Below are positions 43,446 to 54,602 of a DNA stretch of 64,000 nt, piece by piece. The notes beneath the pieces are model-generated. The model ran no database searches and was not told where the DNA came from. It was given only the letters and a program-made list of their open reading frames with translations. The stretch is from Symsagittifera roscoffensis (taxonomy: Eukaryota > Xenacoelomorpha > Acoela > Convolutidae). The DNA is taken from positions 56,201,504-56,265,503 of the forward strand of contig NC_087063.1 of assembly GCF_963678635.1 (NCBI RefSeq), in the 5' to 3' direction. The position numbers and the translations under genes were made by a program. Numbering within the stretch: position 1 is the first letter of the stretch; each line of letters begins with the position of its first letter.

Positions 43446-45462
43446 TTTTGATAAGCTAAGTGATCAGATGAGGAGAAATGAGAGAAATTATTTTGAGGTT
43501 AAATGAAAATGGAAGTAAACAATATGAGTAATTAAATAAACCAAAAAAAATAGAACTATAAATGAAATTTTTGTGTGAAGTTTCCAAAAATGGAGTTGTG
43601 TAGATGTTAGTGTTCCTATATGTTCCTATATAATTTCACATGTCTCAGCAAAAATCCTTGTTGCAGCTGGCTGCTGCTATGTTTCAAGCTCTTCCCAGCT
43701 TTTGTACAGATTATTGTAAAAAAAATTGCTATTTATTTTCGCTTCCTGTGATTTTTACGAAAATTATATATTAACCCACAATTATTTTGTCGCTCCCCAC
43801 AATTCTTACTGTTCTTTGGAAAATCTTAAGTTCCACATACTTCTGATTGGTTCATGTGTTGATCAAATTTTACAACAATTGGGTAAATTTCATTTCACAT
43901 ACCAAATATCGATTGTCTTAACACTCGGTACAAATACAGTTTTGTTCGAATGTTATTTCATCAACTGGCGAAATTTTCAAGCAACTTGATTGCGCTACTC
44001 ATCCCAATTTGAAATGAAAAGGAGCAGGAAAATGCCGAGTATTGCAAAGAAAAGACTGTTACGCAAAAATTTCAAACGTCATTATTTTAGTTCTAACCAG
44101 AAACTAGCTTCCACACAAACTTTTGTTTATCATTTCTGGAAAGAGTTCGTGAAGTACAAAACTCAAAACAAGAACATGATTTGTTAAAAAAAATTGACTG
44201 TTTTATTGATAATTATGGTTTTGTAAATGGTTATCTTGTCAATTTTTCAATGAAAAATTAAAAATTTTTTTGATAATCTATCTAATTTCTCTCTAATGCT
44301 TACGAAATTACTAAAAGTTTTGAAAAAAAAAATCAGTTTTTGAGGAGTTTGCAAAACTTTCTGCACTTTGGAAACAAGATGTGATATTTGTTCCGATTGT
44401 CAAGAAGCTGCAAAAAACGTTTCAATTTTTTAACAAGATGCAAAAAGTGTTTCACTTTTTCGACAAAATGCAAAACTGAGCGCTTAGATCGTTGATAATG
44501 AAAATGAAATTTTGCATAATTTTACTTTCCATACCGCTGGAGCCCTTCGATTGGCAAAGTTCAAAGAAATTCCGCTCATCACATTCGTTTCGGTAAAACA
44601 ACTCTCCTTAAGTGACTCTCGGTCTCTATAGCTCTGATGAAGGTTGTTCTGGAGTAAAAACAAAAGTTCAGGTACCTTAATTTAATTTTGATGAGATTAA
44701 GATGGATTTCACTATCTTGCAAAATTCCATTCGAATCGATATTTTGGGCTATAAAATCGATATTTTTTTCTACCTTATAAATCCTTTCAATCCATTCTAA
44801 ATCGGTTTACGTATCTAAATGGGCTATCGTAAAATGATTTTATAAAGTTTATTAACTGTATAAGAATCGATTTCCATCTCAAATTTTTCAGTGCGGGTTG
44901 CCTAAAATATTCCATAACATTTGAGAGTAGTGTTTTCCTTTACAGAATATAACTTAGGTTTACTCAACATAGTGAGGTAAATAATATCGATATCTAAGTT
45001 TGTCAATTCTTGTCGGATGACACTCCCTCTGGGAGAAAATATAAACTAAAAGTTTTAAGTCCTTATGGAACTGGTTCGAGATTATAGTCCCTAGGGGACT
45101 TCTTTTGAATCTCAATTTCCTACTTCTTAATCCTTGTGATATATTTATTTCCCAGTTCTGGTCCGTTGAGTGTGTTTCGTGTCTTCCTAGTTGTTGTCGT
45201 CTTTGTCGGCTCATCTACTTTCTCTTTTCCATTCGTTTCTTCGCTTTTCTTTTCAATGAATCATATTTCCATCAGGTCTGTCGGGGCTGTCCACCGGGGA
45301 AATAATGTCGATGATTTCTGGTACATCTTGATGTTTATCCTTGTTTTTTGGACTGATTGCTTCGAGAAGTTTCATGCACGCCTGGTACTCTGGTGTCTTG
45401 TCCGAGAAACATATTTCCTGAATTAAAAACTTTAGGCTTGGCTTTGTAGGTGACTGCGTTTT
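43098..45462. repeat. 2.36 kb tandem repeat, copy 2
   Basis: Direct repeat of 40,738-43,097 with scattered substitutions and 1-3 bp indels (for example GTTGTCGTC for GTTGTTGTCGTC near 45,190). The right junction returns to single-copy Gypsy sequence at GTTTTGTCAGGTGG. Confidence 0.85.
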
Positions 45463-46110
45463 GTCAGGTGGCGACTCGTTGTTGAACTTTATGTTCTTCT
45501 TTGTTCCCGTTTTCATTGTATCGATCGTGTGGATCGGTACGGGGTTTCCAAGAGCGTTTTCCAAGATTGACTGGCGTATGCGTACTGACCTTCTGGTCGG
45601 TTCAGCGGGTTTGTAGGTGACGCCGTTTTGTCAGGTGACGACTCGTTGTTGAACTGTAGTGCCTTCTTTGTTCCCGTTTTCATTGTATCGATCGTGTGGA
45701 TCGGTACGGTGTTTCCAAGAGCGTTTGCCAAGATTGACTGGCGGATGCGTACTGACCTTCTGGTCGGTCCAGCGGTTAGGACACTTGGATGTGTTTTCTT
45801 CTGGTGTAGTCGTTTTGGCGACGCTGCCGAGGTGTCCAATGTTGTTGATGACTTTCCTCGTCATCTTCCTCGCTGGAAGAGCTTTTCTCAGGGGTGCTTC
45901 TTGTCGCCTTACCTTTTAGTTTTTCCTTGGTTTGAGGCTCATTCCACGTGTGAGTTGTCGTGAACTTAGGCCGGCCGGCCGCCCGTCCGTTTTCCTGTTT
46001 GCTTGTCCTATCGCTTCGCTGGTTTGATCTGCTGTCCTGTGTCTTGCTCTTTCCTGGTGAGCCGCTTAGGGAGACCTGTCGCTGCATCGTCTGAACAACG
46101 GTGTTGTGTG
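45253..46110 (-). pseudogene. Gypsy-type polyprotein, disordered C-terminal tail
   Basis: Minus-strand frames 45776-46087, 45513-45839 and 45253-45564 give low-complexity, charged text rich in Ser, Thr, Lys, Pro and Glu (SSSSEEDDEESHQQ; PIHTIDTMKTGTKK twice). Such tails follow the integrase in some Gypsy-group elements. A 167 bp stretch is tandemly doubled, so the PIHTIDTM segment occurs twice. Frame changes between pieces show decay. Confidence 0.55.
45444..45777. repeat. 167 bp direct repeat inside the polyprotein tail
   Basis: TTGTAGGTGAC.GCGTTTTGTCAGG at 45444 restarts at 45611. Both units contain CATTGTATCGATCGTGTGG and CTTCTGGTCGGT. The units differ at several positions, so this duplication is older than the surrounding 2.36 kb repeat. 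Confidence 0.8.
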
Positions 46111-46387
46111 TCTTTTGGTTGTTCGATGTCTCAAAAACGTAGACAAGGTCCGGATCTCAGCGCTGATTTGTACGCAACGTAATGTCTTAATCTTGATTGT
46201 CTGCGAGGACCGTATGTTAGAGGATTGGGGATGTCTTAGTAGTCTGGGTTGTTTACCGAACGTTTGTACCCTCGCAGTGTGTGGCGTTTAAGTGAAAATG
46301 TTCTCGTTGTTGGTTTTGTATTTTGTTCAAAAGTCTTAGGGTCCTTCACCTTTGTAGCGATACGGGTTGTTTTTCTGGCTACCTGCT

Positions 46388-46610
46388 CTATCCACTTTTT
46401 GATTTTTTTTTGTCTACTGTTTTCTGTGCTCCCTTATATCTTATATATAACTTATCCTTAACTAGTTGTATTGCTCGTATAGTTTTCGCACCTGATGTTT
46501 TCTGCTGTTGTTGTGGCGGTGGTGTATTCGCCGACTGGAGACTTGTGGGTAGTGTCGGGCGTCGCTTTATTGTAACTTCATCCTCAGACCATCTCTGTAG
46601 ATCGTGCATA
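46388..46610 (-). pseudogene. Gypsy-type integrase C-terminal region
   Basis: A 73-codon minus-strand frame (MHDLQRWSEDEVTIKRR ... DKLYIRYKGAQKTVDKKKS). It lies after the integrase core in the same polarity and reads as the linker after the integrase. There is no chromodomain signature. Confidence 0.5.
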
Positions 46611-46710
46611 ATTTCGGCTGGTAGAGGCTGTTTTGTGAGGTTGTTCCGATCTAAACAAGCATGTTTTGCATTTTCCCCATTTGAGTTGTTGGGAGAGCTA
46701 CTTGTTGTTG

Positions 46711-47215
46711 CTAAGTTGAAAAGGGTTTTTTTTTTGGTTTTCTACCCTTGTGTGATTCGAACGGTGAAATTTTGGTTACTTCGTGTTGTGTGATACGTAG
46801 TATTTCAATCATTTCGGCTACATCCGAGGCAAGTTTATAACGTGTGTTCTTTTTGTCTACTATCATTACGCCCAATCTACGTTTTAGTGTTTGAATTATT
46901 CTTTCGACCACCCCTATTGCTCTATTGTGGTCTACCGTTGCAAAGAGTAGTTTGATGTTATTTGTGTTACAAAACAGTCGAAACTTTTTGGCCCTAAATG
47001 TTTGTAATTGGTCACATCTTAACCGTCGCAGTACCACATTGTTTAAGATATATCGTTGAATGCGTATCATGGCAAAATCTGCCGTTGTGTTTGATACAAC
47101 TTTTGCTGTAGGAGTTTTGACCATTTATCTATCGCAACCAAAATGTATGTATCCTTATTTAGTTCATCAGGGCACCGGCTCCATTTGAAACGAGTGTTGT
47201 TTTCCTTTTTTTGGT
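46711..47215 (-). pseudogene. Gypsy-type integrase catalytic core
   Basis: The minus strand reads YILVAIDKWSK (first catalytic Asp), a frameshift, then the frame 46711-47124: TADFAMIRIQRYI, LRRLRCDQLQTFRAKKFRLFC (second Asp), NRAIGVVERIIQTLKRRLGVM (catalytic Glu) and ISPFESHKGRKP. The D, D, E order and spacing are those of retroviral-type integrases. It lies downstream of the reverse transcriptase as in Ty3/Gypsy elements. Frameshifts and stops make it inactive. Confidence 0.82.
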
Positions 47216-47219
47216 TTGA

Positions 47220-47760
47220 GATTTACCCTGATCTGTACAATGTCAGCAGCTCTGTGCCATCTGGACTATCAATTGGTGTATTTGTTGGAACCACACATAT
47301 TGGCACAATTCCAACATGGCTGCCGATCTAGGGTGTGTTGAGTGTATAATGTCCAGTTTTGTTGGTCTTAGTTGCGTCGGGATACGATTCTTTCATCAAT
47401 CAATGAACAGTCTTCTCGCACGTGTAGTCCGTTCCGGCTGTTGAACCAGTATTGTCCGTACGATTTCTTGACTGCCCCTCAGTCTCATTTTTTGACAAAG
47501 TTTATAAGTGGTCGCAAGTTTCTCTTTCGGTTGCGGTGGCGATGAATCTTACTCCGAGGAGCTTTTGAAGTTTTTCACGGAACAATGGCGTGTCCTCTTC
47601 TATTTTGGTATTCGTACCCTTGTCAATTGTGGCGACGATTCCCTCTGTGATCAGGTTTTGGCTGGCCTCTAGTCGCGTTTGTTGCTTAGTCGTCATGGTG
47701 GGAGGTTCGATATTTGGTTTGAGCTCTTCTTGGCTGCATTGAGTTGGGTCCACGCGGCTT
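47220..47760 (-). pseudogene. Gypsy-type pol, region before the integrase core
   Basis: The frame 47502-47753 (DPTQCSQEELKPNIEPPTMTTKQQTRLEASQNLITEGIVATIDKG ... TATERETCDHL) and degenerate text H...H...IC (47,143-47,331 on the minus strand) occupy the place of RNase H end and integrase zinc-binding domain. No RNase H catalytic signature is visible, so an internal deletion is likely. Confidence 0.45.
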
Positions 47761-47828
47761 ACGCTGTGTTCGTATGTCTCGTGTATTTATATGGAAAATT
47801 CGGTTTGAATAGCTGCTGTTATCGCGAT

Positions 47829-48286
47829 TTATTCAGCAGTGTTTGTTAGCAGTGAGTGGAGGACGGCGGCCGTTCGTGCTAAATAAAGGATGTACTGTGT
47901 GAGGTGATGTTTAGAGCCCGTGAAGTTTTTCAGTTGTTTGAAAGTTCTTGGTGGTGTTAGGTTTTTAGTTGCTTCTGACTTTTTTATGAGTGGCTGTTTT
48001 CCTTCACTGTTAATATTGTACCCTAACCATTCAACTTGTCTGCATACAAACTTACATTTGTCCAACGATGTTGCGAGGTTTTTTGTCTTATTTTTCCAGA
48101 ATTGTTCGTAATTTTCTTTATGTAGCTCCTTAATATCAAAATGTCGTCCAGATAGCCGTATGTATTTGTACAGTTCGTGAGATTCAGGTCAATAGCTTTG
48201 TGAAATTCGGCCGGCATGTCAGTGAGACCGTAAAATCCGGCTTGAAATTGGAAAGTTCCGGTGGCGTTGCAGCAAGGTTGAAGCAA
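47829..48286 (-). pseudogene. Gypsy-type reverse transcriptase fragment
   Basis: The frames 48023-48286 and 47829-48065 give FQFQAGFYGLTDMPAEFHKAIDL, YLDDILIL (catalytic YxDD box), KCKFVCRQVEWLGYNINSEG, and a thumb segment PPRTFKQLKNFTGSKHHLTQYI. This is the palm and thumb of a Ty3/Gypsy reverse transcriptase. The fingers are missing because the palindrome begins at 48,278. A frameshift separates the two pieces, and the text ends at NTAE with a stop. Confidence 0.83.
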
Positions 48287-48607
48287 AGTTTGAGCGGTTT
48301 TTTAGACAATTGCGCTCAAAAACTTGCCTCAAAATGAGCGTTTTTTGAACGGTTTATCTAAAAAAACCGCGCAAGATGGGAACGGCTTCGAGCGGTTTAT
48401 CTAAAAAACCGCGCCAGATTTGAACGGTTTTTGTGCGGTTTTTTTCTAGGTAAAACGCTCAAATTTTCCGCAGTTTTTTCTAGATAAACCGCTCAAAACC
48501 GTTCCAATCTTGCGCGGTTTTTTTTAGATAAACCGTTCAAAAACCGCTCATTTTGAGGCAAGATTTTGAGTGCAATTGTCTAAAAAACCGCTCAAATCTT
48601 GCTTCAA
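48278..48607. repeat. 330 bp near-perfect palindrome (foldback element)
   Basis: The left arm (TTGAAGCAA...TTTGAGCGGTTTTTTAGAC) is complementary to the right arm (GTCTAAAAAACCGCTCAAA...TTGCTTCAA) for about 160 bp on each side of a centre near 48,442. Within each arm, GCGGTTTATCTAAAAAACCGC-type units are themselves small palindromes. It has no coding capacity. It cuts off the reverse transcriptase relic. Confidence 0.92.
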
Positions 48608-49424
48608 ATTAGGTGAAAAATCTCGACTCGCGTGGCGGAACTAATGATCATCCAAAAAGTGTTGTTGTTTGAGATCTAAGATAAATCATTTGTGGTTAAC
48701 TTTCGTAAGCTTGTGAGGGCCAAAAATTGCCATTATGGCCAATTCGTGACTATTAACTCGCGAGATCTTTCGCGCTATTAACACGTGAGCGTAGATTTAA
48801 TCAGTCTTAAAAATTGTAGCAAACTGATAGAAACAGGCTGTTTGTTAAAAAAGCTACATTAATAGGAATAAAATTTATCACTTTGTTCTTGATATGGCGT
48901 GTTGTGATAATTTAGAAAAAAAAATCGGATTTTTTCAAAAAGATATTTTAATAATTTAACCTGTTTCTTGAGCGAACACTTCTCCGTAGAACTTAGAAGA
49001 CAATCTGTACATTCATGGCTTGGCCTTGATGTGAGCAGTCTTGTTCAGCCCATAATTTTGAAGTTTTCTCCAAGAAAGATATACTCAAACAGATTGAAGA
49101 ACATGTTGATTAACAACTGACGTTTCTTTAAAAAAATTGAAAGCTACGTAGATATTATTTATTAGATATTATTTATTTAGGATTATTTAGGATGCATCTT
49201 TGTAAGTGTTTTTTTTCCCCAAATTTTCTGACTTTTGAAGAAAGTGACATACTTTACTACAAAAAAAAACAACATTTCACTCAGCCAAAAATATTTTTTT
49301 TTCTTTACAAACCGTGGCCTTTAACTACCCGGATGAATGAGTCCATTGATCCATCAACTGTATGAATCGATCCTTGTCATCTGTCGACTTTATGTGCGGA
49401 GCAGTCTGCGCTTTCAACTTGTTT
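48608..49424. other. Gene-free interval
   Basis: AT-rich sequence with no frame I can support and no continuation of the reverse transcriptase on the far side of the palindrome. It has poly-A and poly-T runs and a small direct repeat TAGATATTATTTATT near 49,150. Confidence 0.5.
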
Positions 49425-49432
49425 ATTCGAAC

Positions 49433-49804
49433 CAGGCGCGGATCTAGGAGTATCTCGAGGGGGGGGGGGGGGGGGGGTTGTGGATTTCCTTTTTTTTAGG
49501 TCGACCAAATTGTTTTTCTGACCTCTTCCAAACTACTATAAAGACCCTAATTTGACCAAATTTTCTTGCAGGCAAATTTTTGAACGAAAAGCGTTTTTAG
49601 ACACTTTTTGGAAAATTTCGACCAAAAACTCGCGTATTATCTGAGCCCCCTCAAAAATATTATAGATTGGCGCCAAAGAAAATTGTTAAGGTCAGTCAGC
49701 CAAAAATGGATATCTCAAAATAGTACAAAGCGGGGACCCTTTGGGTCGGCAGGGGACGGAAACCCTAAGAAGGGGGCCCCGCCCCCTTCCTAAATCCGCT
49801 ACTG
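49433..49804. mobile_element. hAT-type MITE with 8 bp target duplication
   Basis: The element is 372 bp, begins CAGGCGCGGATCTAGGAG and ends CTTCCTAAATCCGCTACTG, so the termini are imperfect inverted repeats starting CAG..GCGGAT. It is flanked by the exact 8 bp duplication ATTCGAAC (49425-49432 and 49805-49812). An 8 bp duplication with CAG-type ends is diagnostic of the hAT superfamily. It contains a run of 19 G (49459-49477) and no transposase; a 61-codon frame inside is accidental. Confidence 0.9.
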
Positions 49805-49968
49805 ATTCGAACTATGTCTAACATTGTAAGTCAACAAATTGAGTTTAAGCCAGAGGTAGCTTTCTCATAGAGTAACTTCGGATAAGGTACACCGTCTGTT
49901 CGTCGCGCTATCTTATTTCCGGCGGGTTAGATTCGTGCAACTTCTTAGTCTAATACCAATTTTAATCT

Positions 49969-50932
49969 TACCTGCATCCAAGTTAAGGCGTAAATAATCG
50001 ATTATAACGGATTATTATGATTATTTTTTGACAATTATAATCGATTATAATTACCAAAATTAGGTCTTTAAGGAATTTATAATTGATTATAATCGTGATA
50101 TTTTCCAAGAGATTATAATCTCTTATAATCGATTATAATTGATTACAGTTCTCACTAAAAACCCTTAAAATCAACTAAAATCGATTATAATCGATTTTAA
50201 TCTCTCATTTTGCCGAAATTTTGCGATATTCGAATTATATCTTATGGGTTATTAATTTTGTGCCAATAAGAAAATCTCTAAAAGAGAGATCTCTTGAACA
50301 CTTTGGTTCATCTGAACACAAAGTCTTACCACGAAACAAAACTTTCATAGAGATCCTTTCATATGAAGGGAAAGGTTCTCGCGGTGTATGAAAAATAAAT
50401 TTTTCGAATCAATCATGAGGCTGAATCAGTTTGCTGATGTTTGGTGTTTAAAAAAGCTTGAAATATTCATCACAAAACAACCCTAATGGGGAAGAAATGA
50501 AAAAAAACTTATAATTTTGAATCAATTGGAAAACTTTTAAAATGTTTTTCTCTTTTTTCATAGAAAACAATGTCCACAAAAAGCATAAAATATAAGCAAT
50601 TTAGATGCAACTTCGAAGAAAAAAATGTACAAACAAAAGGGATTATAATCTATTATAATTGATTATAATGGATTTTTGTGCAAAACAAATGAAATAGAAA
50701 ATTGAATAAAAATAATGGATTATAATAAATTATAATCGATTATAATTTTATCGAAAAATAGACGATTAAAAAATCGATTATAATCGGTTATAATTGATTA
50801 TAATTTGATTTTAAAAAGAGTGATTATAATCAATTATTAATTGATTAAAATCGATTGTTTCTCAATTTTAGTGAGACTGGTACTAAAATTGTAATATAAT
50901 CGATTATCAACGCTTGAAACTGGATGCGGGTA
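49969..50932. mobile_element. Tc1/mariner-type MITE rich in ATAATCGATTATAA motifs
   Basis: The ends are imperfect inverted repeats (TACCTGCATCCAAGTTAAGGCG on the left; the complement of the right end reads TACCCGCATCCAGTTTCAAGCG), each with TA at the boundary as expected of a Tc1/mariner TA duplication. Two clusters of GATTATAATCGATTATAAT-like motifs (about 49,990-50,230 and 50,640-50,850) flank a core. No transposase frame, so non-autonomous. Confidence 0.75.
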
Positions 50933-51486
50933 CTCTTATATCTCCTAGTCTCAATAGATCTAGTGTAATTGCGAGTTAGGTTATGAAGCTTGTCCAAAAG
51001 GAGAACAACCGTCTTCTAAATGTTATTCAAATTGTTCTGGTGTTGAAACTACACGTAGTTTCGGACTACAAATAATTGTCAGTGTTAGTGATGGAATACG
51101 ATTGGTTAGTAGTAAAATTTTATCAACAATATATTTGGTTATAAATAATAGCTTAGAACTGGTTCCAAACTATTTAGATCCGGGGTTTAGAGAATAGTTT
51201 AGATGCGGGGTTTAGAGAACTTTTAGTTTTTGAATTGCTTATTGCAGTGAAGGACGGATGGAGTAGTTTTCTTTTGAGAGGTTGGAGAGGTAAATTTTTG
51301 AAGAAAAGAGTTGTAGTTGTTTGTGAAAAAAGAAGAAGAACAGTTGTTTGTGCTCAAGAAGTGGGTCTCGTTTGATCATGAGTCGTCTTGAGTGATCTTG
51401 TCAAGGTTCTAGATCGATGCAATGAAGTTTCGATTTCGTTAAGCTCAGAGCGAGACTACTTGCAAGATGAAATTTGATTTTTCCAT
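50933..51486. other. Gene-free interval with 25 bp doublet
   Basis: I see no gene. TTTAGATCCGGGGTTTAGAGAA at about 51,173 is repeated as TTTAGATGCGGGGTTTAGAGAA at about 51,198. A purine-rich stretch (GAAGAAAAGAG, GAAAAAAGAAGAAGAA) follows. Confidence 0.5.
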
Positions 51487-52206
51487 GTGGAGTGCCAAGT
51501 GACTAGGATCGGTCTGTCAGATGACCATTGGTCTGTTTTAATGGTTTCCTTTGCTGCGATCTCGAGTCAATACTATCAATCTTGCGAGGGTAGTGACTAC
51601 GGCAACAAACCAATATATTTGCCATTCCAGAGTTGGAATGTAATCGAGTTTTTATCTCCTTTGCTGCTCGTTCCGTTGGCTCGAAGAAATCTTTTACATT
51701 GCATTTATATATCTACTCTTGTTTGTGAAATAATTTTTAGTTATGATGTTCTATTAGTTGTTTTCGCAAAAACGTTTTTGTTTAGTTCGATTTTTTAAAA
51801 AAAGTTGCTCACCCTGGAGCTGCTCATATCAAATATAGAGGACCGGGGTCGGAGCACATGGTGGAACCATGTACTACGAGCGACGTCGTTCTGGTGGGTT
51901 AGGCCAAAGTGGGTAATATTTTTATGGTCTATTTGGGCAGAGTCTTTTTTTTTGTTCGACCTTTCATTTTATTATTTCAGGTGTTTTTCCCTTTTTGTTT
52001 TGTTTGTGTGCTTTTCTCAAAAAGTAGATTACTGCGTTTTGGGTTTTTCTTTTGACACTTTTGTGTTTCATTTGGTTTCAATCAAAATTGAAAGTGGGTT
52101 TCAAAAGAATAATTCATCCAGTTTTAATCTGGGCTCAATCCGGTTTGGGTACCGTGAGACCTTAATATTCTTGCTGTTGGTTTTGTGGTTTTGTGGCTGC
52201 TTTTGA
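51487..52206 (+). CDS. Two plus-strand frames of doubtful status
   Basis: Frames 51487-51798 (103 codons) and 51805-52206 (133 codons) are hydrophobic and rich in Phe, Leu and Ser, as expected for T-rich DNA read by chance. The region lies on the 3' side of the minus-strand retrovirus-like relic and may be its degraded LTR. I recognise no domain and doubt that either is a gene. Confidence 0.15.
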
Positions 52207-53870
52207 GTTATTAAATTACTGATTTTGTACTGAAACTTACTGCGTTTAATAATTTGTTTTCATTGTTAGATAGAAATTTAAAAAGCCTAGGAAAAATTTC
52301 GCATTTTTTTTTGGTTTTTGTTCTTCTAGGTGAATTAATGGTGAAATTTAGAAAATAAAAGTGAGAAATTCTTGAAGAACTGTGAGTGTTTGTTTTTTTT
52401 GTTAATTGAAATAGTTTCATACTTACGAAGAGTCGTCATCAGCGAAATGCCCATGAGGAAAGTCAGTTCGAATTGTGTCCGAGGATGTGATAATTTTTGC
52501 AAGCATGCTGATGATGTTTTCAGTTTGAAGCAGAGGCCAGAGAAGCTCCAGCGCTCCAGCGCAGTATCAAGAGAGAATTCGTGACGTGTGTTCTGAATTA
52601 AGTTATATATTTTGTAATTAAATTTAGGGATACGAATAAAGTCTAGAATTGTGACTTCAATGGGCTATTTATATTCTTGGGGGACAATTAGTGGACGGGA
52701 ATCGTCAACGTGAAAGGAATTGGTTATTGAACAGAATATATACATTTGTCTAATGGGATCATAAACAAGGAGGATGCCGTGAAGATTGGTGTCTTTTTTG
52801 CAGTTAGTAAAGTTTACATAGGATGATGAAGTATATTTTGAAATAATGATCATGAATCTGTGTTGTGGGTTACTTGTTTGCGTGTTATATGTGTAGTGAT
52901 GTTGTATAATATTGTAATATGTGTATGTGTCTGTTAGTTTTGCTCATAACATGATTTCATACGAGCAGTGTAGGTCACGTTCCTTGGTTGTAAGAAAAAG
53001 CAGAGTAAAGACAAATGATTGAATTTGTTACAGTATGATACTTATGCTTTGGTGTTTGATAGTGCAGTAGCAAAAAAGCTATCAAATTTTTTGTTAATAC
53101 TATCTATGTGGAAGTCATATTCGGATTTGATTTTTAAAAATTTCTGTTACTTGAAGGTTAGTATTGGGGTCGTCCTCATTCGGGGTGTCTTCCATGCAAC
53201 GGGTTATGGGGTGGTCATAGTGGTTTATTGAGAATCTGTTAGCGCGTTGTGCTATAAATCGGTTAAGATTCTGGCTTTGTCCGATTGCGGTGAATTGTTT
53301 TTCGTGAAGCGCAGTTGTTAGTTTATCGAGGAGGGATTGGCCTAAATCTTTGTCTTCGGGTTGTTGTTTAAGGGAAGGGCTAATGGATTAGTAAATTGAT
53401 AGTAAGAAATCCAAGAGAGTGTGGGACACAGGCAATATTCATCAGCGAAAGTCGGTTGGTTGTCGTTAGTGGTCGCATGATAAGTATATTGGGGTAAGAA
53501 TGGTAAGTTATAAACTAAAAATTTTTTTTGTGTTAGTATGTTTTGGATGAAAAGCAAATAGTCAGTATGATCGACGACGGCCAATCAGGAAATGGGGTAG
53601 GGTTAGCATGTTCTCGTTTCAAAACTCTATGAGCTCTAGTGGGTGCTGTGTTGGTTGGGTGAATTGAGGACTCGGATGGGGAGGCAGAGTGTGTTAATTG
53701 GTGAATTGTTAGGGCATTAGTTGGGTTATGAAGGTGCTGTTGTTGGGTTATAAAATTATCTAATTGTATATAATAACTCTAATAGTAGTTATTATGCTCT
53801 AACTTGTTATCTGTCATGGGGCTAGATGGGTTGGGTTGGTCTTTTGACATCGGGGAAATGATAAGGGTAG
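52207..53870 (-). other. Decayed minus-strand sequence beyond the envelope relic
   Basis: Short minus-strand frames at 52665-52853 (SSSYVNFTNCKKDTNLHGILLVYDPIRQMYIFCS) and 53342-53584 (LPQYTYHATTNDNQPTFADEYCLCPTLSW) look more protein-like than chance, and a third runs through ALRFSINHYDHPITRCMEDTPNEDD-like text near 53,170-53,240. I recognise none of them. They may be downstream parts of the same retrovirus-like element. Confidence 0.3.
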
Positions 53871-53872
53871 CG

Positions 53873-54190
53873 TCAGTGTACGAAGAGGGGGCGACGGAGT
53901 TGTCGTTGGTAAGTTGAGGAGCAGGGGGCTGAAAAAGCAGTAGTGAAAAAGTTGACGGCTGGGTTTGAATTGAGGATTTCGTCGGGAGTTTCTACATCGG
54001 AGTTGTTAAAATTAGAAATGGTAATAAAAACTGATTGTGTTGAGTCATCTGAATCCATGCGTGGTGAGTTAGTGAAAAAACTTTTTAGGTGGGAAGGGGT
54101 GAGGTCTGAAAGGGAAATGCGGGAGTTTTGATAATGGAGGTTGAATGGATAGGAAAGGGAACGGTTGAGGTATCCAATCTGTCGGCTCAT
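53873..54190 (-). CDS. Unrecognised 105-codon frame
   Basis: A minus-strand frame starting MSRQIGYLNRSLSYPF and rich in Ser, Asn, Thr and Asp (SPRMDSDDSTQSVFITISNFNNSDVETPDEI). It has no membrane segment and no known domain. It follows the envelope relic in the same polarity, so it could be a cytoplasmic tail or accessory protein. Confidence 0.3.
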   Translation of the reverse strand: MSRQIGYLNRSLSYPFNLHYQNSRISLSDLTPSHLKSFFTNSPRMDSDDSTQSVFITISNFNNSDVETPDEILNSNPAVNFFTTAFSAPCSSTYQRQLRRPLFVH

Positions 54191-54602
54191 CGCGTGCTAA
54201 AAAGATGGTTGTTTTGAGAGCGAAAAACTATTATATAAGATTGTTTTGAAATCTGCTCATATATGTCGTCAATTTTTGACTGTTGGGGTGCTATATGAGA
54301 TACTGGATTTTGTGGGAAGCTATTACCTTGAGAGGTATGTTCTGTGATTGCTAGTGTGTTTAAAAAACTTCATGGGACTAAAGATAGAGGGTGATTTTGT
54401 TATAGGCTGTGTAAATGTGGTGGTGCAGTAGGTGTTGGATTTGTATCGTCTTGTTAAGTGTCATATGCGTTAGGCGTTGTGGATAGTTTCTTATTGTTTT
54501 CGCTAATCTGAGCGTCAAGGAGAATCTTGTTTATTGAGTTTGGAAATATTTCAAAAATTCTGCAAATAAAATGCGTGCTACAACAAGTGTGACAAGTGTG
54601 AA

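Noticed and set aside
45628-46793. Plus-strand frames of 61-156 codons between 45.6 and 46.8 kb
   Set aside because: They are antisense to the charged tail and integrase of the Gypsy relic and have Cys/Phe/Leu-rich antisense composition.
49608-49793. 61-codon plus frame in the hAT-type MITE
   Set aside because: Lies wholly within a non-coding MITE and ends in its terminal repeat.
51835-51910. Possible tRNA or primer-binding site near GGACCGGGGTCGGAGCACATGGTGGAACCATG
   Set aside because: No cloverleaf with a T-arm GGTTCGA motif can be formed; only a short ACATGG/CCATGT stem is visible.
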